Below are positions 60,008-64,000 of a stretch of 64,000 bases of DNA, piece after piece. The stretch lies in NCBI GenBank assembly GCA_003222395.1, contig QHWB01000040.1, positions 384,488 through 448,487 on the forward strand, given 5' to 3'. The notes beneath the pieces were generated by a model. The model saw only the letters and a list, made by a program, of their open reading frames with translations. It was not told the origin of the DNA and did no database searches. This DNA comes from Acidobacteriota bacterium. Its GTDB lineage: Bacteria > Acidobacteriota > Vicinamibacteria > Vicinamibacterales > CAVVIG01. A program made the translations under genes and the position numbers. Within the stretch, counting starts at the first letter, position 1, and each line of letters opens with the position of its first letter.

Positions 60008-60737
60008 GCTTTTGCTCGGCCAACTGCAGGCTGACGGCGACCACGTCACCGACGACGATCGTGGCGGGACCGTTCGAATCGAGATCGACGCGTTCGAACG
60101 CGAGATCGTCCAGCGTGCCGCGCCAGACCTGCTGCTGCGGTCTCGTGCCGTCGACGATGACGGCTGCGGGCGTTCCGCGCGACCAGCCGCGATCGACGAG
60201 GGCGCATGCGAGCGCCGCCGATCGTGTCAGGCCCATGAGAATCACTATGGTCATCTGGTTCGGCCGCACCTGATCGATCGCCGACGCGAATGCGGTCTCG
60301 TCGTGACCCGACACGACGAGGAACGCCGAGGAGACGCCGCGATGCGTCACCGGAATGCCCGCGCTCGCCGGCGCCGCGATCGCGCTCGAGACCCCGGGGA
60401 CGATGTCGTACGGAACGCCGGCGCGCTGCAGCGCGAGCGCTTCCTCGCCGCCGCGACCGAACACGAACGGATCGCCGCCCTTCAGGCGGACAACGCGGCG
60501 GCCGCGCCGCGCGGCGCGAATCATCAGCCCGTGAATCGCTTCCTGCGACATGGCGTGTCGTCCGGCGCGCTTGCCGACGAAAAACTTCTGCGCACGGCGT
60601 GCATACTTCAGCACGCGATCGTCGATCAGCGCGTCGTACAGCACGAGATCGGCCGAGCGCAGCCGGGCGATTGCTTTCCGCGTCAGCAATCCCGGGTCGC
60701 CGGGACCGGCGCCGACGAGCGAGACGTGTCCTTTCAC
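59952..60737 (-). CDS. cobA: Uroporphyrinogen-III C-methyltransferase
   Basis: A 261-residue SUMT that makes precorrin-2 from uroporphyrinogen III, the first step of siroheme and B12 synthesis. VSLVGAGPGDPGLLTRKAIA, VVRLKGGDPFVFGRGGEEAL, VPGVSSAIAAPASAGIPVTHR and MGLTRSAALA are diagnostic. The second GTG (60737) is best: GGAGG lies nine bases upstream and it overlaps the met8 stop (GTGA). The C-terminal 22 residues (from AEQKRSPERLALR) are coded by repeat family C. In the operon between met8 and the reductase. Confidence 0.93.
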   Translation of the reverse strand: MKGHVSLVGAGPGDPGLLTRKAIARLRSADLVLYDALIDDRVLKYARRAQKFFVGKRAGRHAMSQEAIHGLMIRAARRGRRVVRLKGGDPFVFGRGGEEALALQRAGVPYDIVPGVSSAIAAPASAGIPVTHRGVSSAFLVVSGHDETAFASAIDQVRPNQMTIVILMGLTRSAALACALVDRGWSRGTPAAVIVDGTRPQQQVWRGTLDDLAFERVDLDSNGPATIVVGDVVAVSLQLAEQKRSPERLALRSGNRVNARI

Positions 60738-61417
60738 AACCACGAGTCCTCCGGTGCGCTGAGCCACGGAACATGCGCAAATGTGTTGTCTGCATGCGCT
60801 GCAGGTTCTGCGGTCGGTGCATAGAGATCGTTGAGCGCGTCGAGCAGCAGCGGCTTTCGGTCGTCCATCGGAATCCGCTCTCGACGCCAGATGATGCGCT
60901 GCCTGCGCGCCGCGTCCATCCATACCCGGAGATCGTGCGGAAGCAGCCGCTCGATCGCTTCGCGGAGCAACGCGGTGAGCGCGGGGGCATCGCCGCTCGT
61001 CGAGATCGCGATCGTCACGCCGTCGCGGCGGACGACGCCGCTCAGGTACGCGCTCGCGTTCGCCGGATCGTCGACCGCGTTCACGAACAGCCGCCGCTGT
61101 TCTGCAGCGTGGGCGACTTCGCGATTCGCTTCCGGCGTGGCCGCGGCCACGACCAGCCACGCATCGTCGAGATCGGAAGGAACGAATGGCCGGTGCGTCA
61201 GGTTCAGCTGTGGCGCGGGGCTTTCAGCCCCGCGATCGCGGCCCTGAAAGGGCCGCGCCACCTCCTCCAGGTCGTTCGAGATCTCCGGCGCGATGACGCG
61301 GACGCGGGCACCGACGGCGAGCAGCTGGCGCAGCTTCGCCGCCGCAACGCGGCCGCCGCCGACGAGGACGACCTGCCGTCCGGTCACGTTCAGGAAGAGT
61401 GGCAACAGTTCCGGCAT
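60734..61417 (-). CDS. Precorrin-2 dehydrogenase / sirohydrochlorin ferrochelatase (CysG N-terminal, Met8-like)
   Basis: A 227-residue protein oxidising precorrin-2 with NAD and inserting iron to make siroheme. The Rossmann loop is RQVVLVGGGRVAAAKLRQLL; the catalytic Asp is in VNAVDDPANASAYLSGVVRR; AISTSGDAPALTALLREAIE follows. Residues about 52-69 (VARPFQGRDRGAESPAPQ) are a repeat-encoded insertion in a surface loop. ATG 61417; GAGG three bases upstream, again part of repeat family C. It is the first structural gene after the cysteine-type attenuator. Confidence 0.9.
   Translation of the reverse strand: MPELLPLFLNVTGRQVVLVGGGRVAAAKLRQLLAVGARVRVIAPEISNDLEEVARPFQGRDRGAESPAPQLNLTHRPFVPSDLDDAWLVVAAATPEANREVAHAAEQRRLFVNAVDDPANASAYLSGVVRRDGVTIAISTSGDAPALTALLREAIERLLPHDLRVWMDAARRQRIIWRRERIPMDDRKPLLLDALNDLYAPTAEPAAHADNTFAHVPWLSAPEDSWL
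61211..61260. repeat. 50-base near-perfect palindrome in frame inside the Met8-like gene
   Basis: Outer arms TGGCGCGG and CCGCGCCA; inner hairpins GGGGCTTTCAGCCCC and GGCCCTGAAAGGGCC; centre CGCGATCGCG. It is a close relative of repeat family C (GGCTTTCAGCC core). Confidence 0.8.
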
Positions 61418-61420
61418 AAA

Positions 61421-61490
61421 CCTCGCTCGGCTAAAGCCTCGCGTTCCTCACTTGCTGAAAGCCTCGCGTTCCAACGCGTTCAAGGTCTCG
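61421..61490. repeat. Degenerate family C units in the attenuator leader
   Basis: CGCTCGGCTAAAGCCTCGCG and TTGCTGAAAGCCTCGCGTTC lie between the attenuator terminator and the Met8-like start codon. Confidence 0.65.
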
Positions 61491-61497
61491 CGCGACG

Positions 61498-61534
61498 AAA
61501 AAAAAGGCCCGGGAAGCTGTGAGCCTCCCGGGCC
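61498..61534 (-). terminator. Intrinsic terminator (attenuator) before the siroheme-sulfite reductase operon
   Basis: On the minus strand GGCCCGGGAGGC, loop TCACA, GCTTCCCGGGCC, then eight T: a 12-pair stem (one GU) and a perfect U tract. It lies between a Cys-rich leader ORF and the Met8-like gene, 80 bases upstream of its ATG, so it must terminate or be read through to express the operon. Segment 61520-61528 (GGAGGCTCA) in its 5' arm is exactly complementary to TGAGCCTCC in the leader ORF (61605-61613). Confidence 0.93.
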
Positions 61535-61563
61535 TTCAGGTCTCGTCGGTGTCTGAAACTAGA

Positions 61564-61668
61564 TCACGGTGCGACCGACTGTCTGCAGAGTAGACCATTG
61601 GCGCGGAGGCTCATGCAGAGCCTGCAACAACAACAGCCGCTACACATGCAGGTCGATTGACCGATCAA
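61564..61668 (-). CDS. Cysteine-rich leader peptide (34 residues), candidate cysteine attenuator
   Basis: Starting from TTG at 61668, five bases after a good Shine-Dalgarno (AAAGGAG), a 34-codon ORF ends in TGA at 61564. It has Cys at codons 7, 9, 12, 13, 14, 15, 18 and 28; the centre reads CSGCCCCRLC. Directly after the four Cys codons lies AGGCTC (61618-61623), which pairs with GAGCCT (61607-61612); the latter, as TGAGCCTCC, can instead pair with the 5' arm of the downstream terminator. This is the 1:2, 2:3, 3:4 logic of a trp-type attenuator. Low cysteinyl-tRNA would stall the ribosome over segment 1, free segment 2, and allow read-through. Confidence 0.85.
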   Translation of the reverse strand: MIGQSTCMCSGCCCCRLCMSLRANGLLCRQSVAP

Positions 61669-61727
61669 GATGGCTCCTTTTTACCGCCTTCTACCGACCG
61701 GCGTCAAGTTTTCGCGGCGGCGGACAG

Positions 61728-61733
61728 TACACT
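61728..61733 (+). promoter_or_regulatory. Candidate -10 (TACACT) of the M1 aminopeptidase
   Basis: TACACT ends six bases before the ATG at 61740, with GTGTCG between and no ribosome binding site. Confidence 0.45.
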
Positions 61734-61739
61734 GTGTCG

Positions 61740-64000
61740 ATGCGCGCGCCGACGGCATTCATTCTCGCGGCTTTGAGCTTCGTCAGCTTACCCGCTGTCG
61801 CACAGCGACTTCCGATGGACATCCGCCCCGAGCACTACGACCTGGCATTCACGGTCGACCTTGCGCGGGCGCGATTCGATGGCACAGAGACTATCCGCGT
61901 CGAGGTAGCTCAGCCGACCGCGCGAATCGTCCTCCATGCGTTCGAGCTGATAGTTCACGACGTGACCATCGGCGCCGGCGCGGCCGCGCAGAAGGCGTCG
62001 GTGATGCTGGACGAGCAGCGCCAGACGGCGACGCTGACGGTGTCGCGCCCGCTCGATCGCGGCGCGAACGAGATTCATATCCGGTACACCGGCGTCCTCA
62101 ACGATCAGCTGCGCGGGTTCTATTTGAGCAAGGGACGGAATCGCGCGTACGCCGTGACTCAGTTCGAATCGACCGATGCGCGCCGCGCATTTCCCTGCTT
62201 CGACGAACCGTCGTTCAAGGCGACGTTCGCCATCACGCTCACCGTCGATCGCGGCGACCGGGCGATCTCGAACGGAAAGATCGTCTCCGATGTGGCGGGT
62301 CCGTCGGTCGTGCAGCACACCGTGACCTTCGCGCGGACGCCGAAGATGTCGTCCTACCTCGTCGCGATGGCGGTCGGCGATTTCCAATGCTCAGAGGGCG
62401 GCGCCGACGGCATCCCGATCAGGATCTGCGCGACGCCCGAGAAGAAGGATTTGACGCGGCTCGCTCTCGACGCGGCGCAGCGGATTCTCCATTTCTACAA
62501 CGGCTACTACGCCATCAAGTACCCCTTCGAGAAGCTCGACGTCGTCGCCGTGCCCGACTTCGCGGCCGGCGCCATGGAGAACACGGCGGCGATCTTCTAC
62601 CGCGAAACCGACCTGCTGGCCGACGAGAAGTCGGCGTCGGTGGCGATGCGCAAGACGGTGGAATCGGTGCTCGCGCACGAGATGGCGCATCAATGGTTCG
62701 GCGATCTCGTCACGATGGCGTGGTGGGACGACATCTGGCTGAACGAGGGATTCGCGACGTGGATGGCGAACAAGCCGCTCGCCGCCGCGCACCCCGACTG
62801 GAACATGGCGGTCGACGAAGCGCACGAAACGCGGACGGCGCTGAGCCTCGACGCGCTGAGGTCGACGCGCCCGGTTCACAACGACGCGGAGACGCCCGCG
62901 GAGATCGATGAAGCGTTCGACGCGATTGCGTACGAGAAAGGCGCCTCGGTGCTGCGGATGATCGAGAGCTACGTCGGCGCCGAGGCGTTCCGCAAGGGGA
63001 TCAACGCGTACCTTCAGGCGCATGCGTACGGCAACGCGACGTCGGAGGACTTCTGGAGAACGATCGCGGCGAACTCGGGGAAGCCGGTCGATCGCATCCT
63101 GCCGACCTTCGTCAATCAGCCTGGCGTTCCGCTGCTGATCGTGTCGGACGTGCGATGCGAGGCGAACGCGTCGGCAACGCAGGCCACGGTCCGTCAGCAA
63201 CGGTTCATCGCGGACGGCGATCGTCGCGACCGAAACGAGCGATGGATGGTGCCGGTGTGCACGAAGGCTCCCGGCGCCGATGCCGAGACGTGCCGCGCCA
63301 TCTCGGAGCGCGAGCAGCGCCTCGACGTCGCGCGCGGCTGTCCGGCATGGTTCTTCGCGAACGCCAACGCGCGCGGCTACTACCGGACCGAATATCCTCC
63401 GTCGCTCCTGCGCGCGATGGCGCCCGAGATCCAGGCGAAGCTGACGCCGGCCGAGCGGCTCTCGCTCATCGACGACGAGTGGGCGCTGGTGCATGCGGGA
63501 CGCCACAGCGCAGCCGACTATCTGTCGCTGGCGTCTGGGTACGCGCGCGAGCACGTCAACGGCGTGCTCGGTGAGGTGACGGGGCGGTTCGCGTTCGTGC
63601 GCGACTACCTCACTCCGGCCGCCGCCGTGCCGCAGTTCGAGCGCGTCACGCGCACGCTGCTGCGGCCGCTTTTCGACGAGCTGGGATTCACATCCGGGTC
63701 GTCGGACAACGACGATCGACGGGCGCTGCGCGCGACGGTCGTCGGCGCGCTCGGGACGACGGGCAACGACCCCGACATTGCGGCGCGGGCGCGGGCGGCG
63801 CTCGATCGGTCGCTGTCGGGCGGCACCGCGCTTGATCCGACGCTGGCCGGGGCGGTCGTCGAGGTCGCGGCGCAGCACGGCGACGAGAAGCTGTTCGCCG
63901 CCCTGGCGGCCGCGGCGGATCGCGCCGCGTCGCCCGAGGATCAGTACCGCTACCTCTACGCGCTGACCGCGTTTCGCGAGCCGGCCTTGATCGATCGCGC
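61740..64000 (+). CDS. M1 family zinc aminopeptidase (partial, runs off the window)
   Basis: At least 753 residues, without a stop before the window ends. A signal peptide (MRAPTAFILAALSFVSLPAV, cleavage after VAQ) precedes the M1 N-terminal beta domain (YDLAFTVDLARARFDGTETI). The exopeptidase motif is GAMENTAAIFY and the zinc site HEMAHQWFGDL followed by WLNEGFATWMA. A large helical ERAP-like C-terminal domain follows (from about residue 520). It removes N-terminal residues from peptides, probably in the periplasm. ATG 61740 gives the signal peptide. Divergent from the siroheme-sulfite reductase operon. Confidence 0.93.
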   Translation, partial: MRAPTAFILAALSFVSLPAVAQRLPMDIRPEHYDLAFTVDLARARFDGTETIRVEVAQPTARIVLHAFELIVHDVTIGAGAAAQKASVMLDEQRQTATLTVSRPLDRGANEIHIRYTGVLNDQLRGFYLSKGRNRAYAVTQFESTDARRAFPCFDEPSFKATFAITLTVDRGDRAISNGKIVSDVAGPSVVQHTVTFARTPKMSSYLVAMAVGDFQCSEGGADGIPIRICATPEKKDLTRLALDAAQRILHFYNGYYAIKYPFEKLDVVAVPDFAAGAMENTAAIFYRETDLLADEKSASVAMRKTVESVLAHEMAHQWFGDLVTMAWWDDIWLNEGFATWMANKPLAAAHPDWNMAVDEAHETRTALSLDALRSTRPVHNDAETPAEIDEAFDAIAYEKGASVLRMIESYVGAEAFRKGINAYLQAHAYGNATSEDFWRTIAANSGKPVDRILPTFVNQPGVPLLIVSDVRCEANASATQATVRQQRFIADGDRRDRNERWMVPVCTKAPGADAETCRAISEREQRLDVARGCPAWFFANANARGYYRTEYPPSLLRAMAPEIQAKLTPAERLSLIDDEWALVHAGRHSAADYLSLASGYAREHVNGVLGEVTGRFAFVRDYLTPAAAVPQFERVTRTLLRPLFDELGFTSGSSDNDDRRALRATVVGALGTTGNDPDIAARARAALDRSLSGGTALDPTLAGAVVEVAAQHGDEKLFAALAAAADRAASPEDQYRYLYALTAFREPALIDR

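Larger units (their letters stand above)
61418..61739 (-). other. 322-base regulatory region between the Met8-like gene and the M1 peptidase
   Basis: Contents in minus-strand order: divergent promoter region (61681-61739), leader ORF, attenuator hairpins and terminator, then family C repeats. For the leader a TTGACG (61702-61707) is present on the minus strand, and a TACTGT (61724-61729) is another possible -10; I cannot place the start site with confidence. Confidence 0.6.

Overview
The window looks like a chromosomal segment of an Acidobacteriota genome, probably of the Vicinamibacteria type. It is high in G+C. It carries two acidobacterial-type VWFA-related secreted proteins in tandem, a split B12-dependent acyl-CoA mutase, F420 genes, and many short palindromic repeats scattered between and inside genes. 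There are no rRNA or tRNA genes, CRISPR arrays, transposases or phage genes that I can see. Taxonomy is inferred from gene families and not from a marker gene.

Layout. 0-3 kb: SPOR, TPR and V4R proteins (-). 3-6.4 kb: mobA, argS and a class I amidotransferase (+). 6.4-14.9 kb: a long minus-strand run (response regulator, valS, nadC, birA, coaX, an unknown protein, a TrmA-type methyltransferase). 15-21.3 kb: a B12-dependent mutase pair, an NAD-type glutamate dehydrogenase, and an F420 group (npdG, FDOR, cofE, membrane protein). 21.4-34.3 kb: a receiver-receiver-PPDK fusion, a second glutamate dehydrogenase, a receiver-PilZ protein, two VWFA proteins, two acyl-CoA dehydrogenases and a glycosylasparaginase with a broken copy. 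34.4-43.5 kb: HIT, HU, rpsA, a DUF6335-like protein, cmk, an alpha/beta hydrolase, a pseudouridine synthase and ppc. 43.6-48.7 kb: a tight uvrC, site-2 protease, trpS, scpA, scpB operon. 48.7-54.2 kb: CDP-alcohol transferase, an efp-tdk-x-ku-isomerase operon, hsp20. 54.2-64 kb: a disrupted htrA, then a sulfur/aspartate-family locus (thrC, hom, siroheme-dependent sulfite/nitrite reductase, sumT, met8) and an M1 aminopeptidase that runs off the end.

The most striking content is regulatory RNA. Upstream of met8-sumT-sulfite reductase lies a 34-codon leader ORF with eight Cys codons, four of them consecutive. Mutually exclusive hairpins and a strong intrinsic terminator follow it, in the arrangement of a classical trp-type attenuator that would respond to cysteine. 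The neighbouring hom-thrC operon is preceded by a complete SAM-I riboswitch whose closing helix overlaps the Shine-Dalgarno region. In this operon hom lacks a recognisable ACT domain, so control seems to have moved to the RNA.

Two genome-wide habits also stand out. Many first-in-operon genes have a TANNNT hexamer ending 6 to 9 bases before the start codon and no Shine-Dalgarno sequence, the signature of leaderless transcripts. Several families of short palindromic repeats have entered coding sequences in frame (uvrC, birA, ppc, met8, a hydrolase, a TPR protein), supply C-terminal tails (thrC, sumT, hom, a B12-binding subunit, a pseudouridine synthase), and even sit inside the riboswitch.
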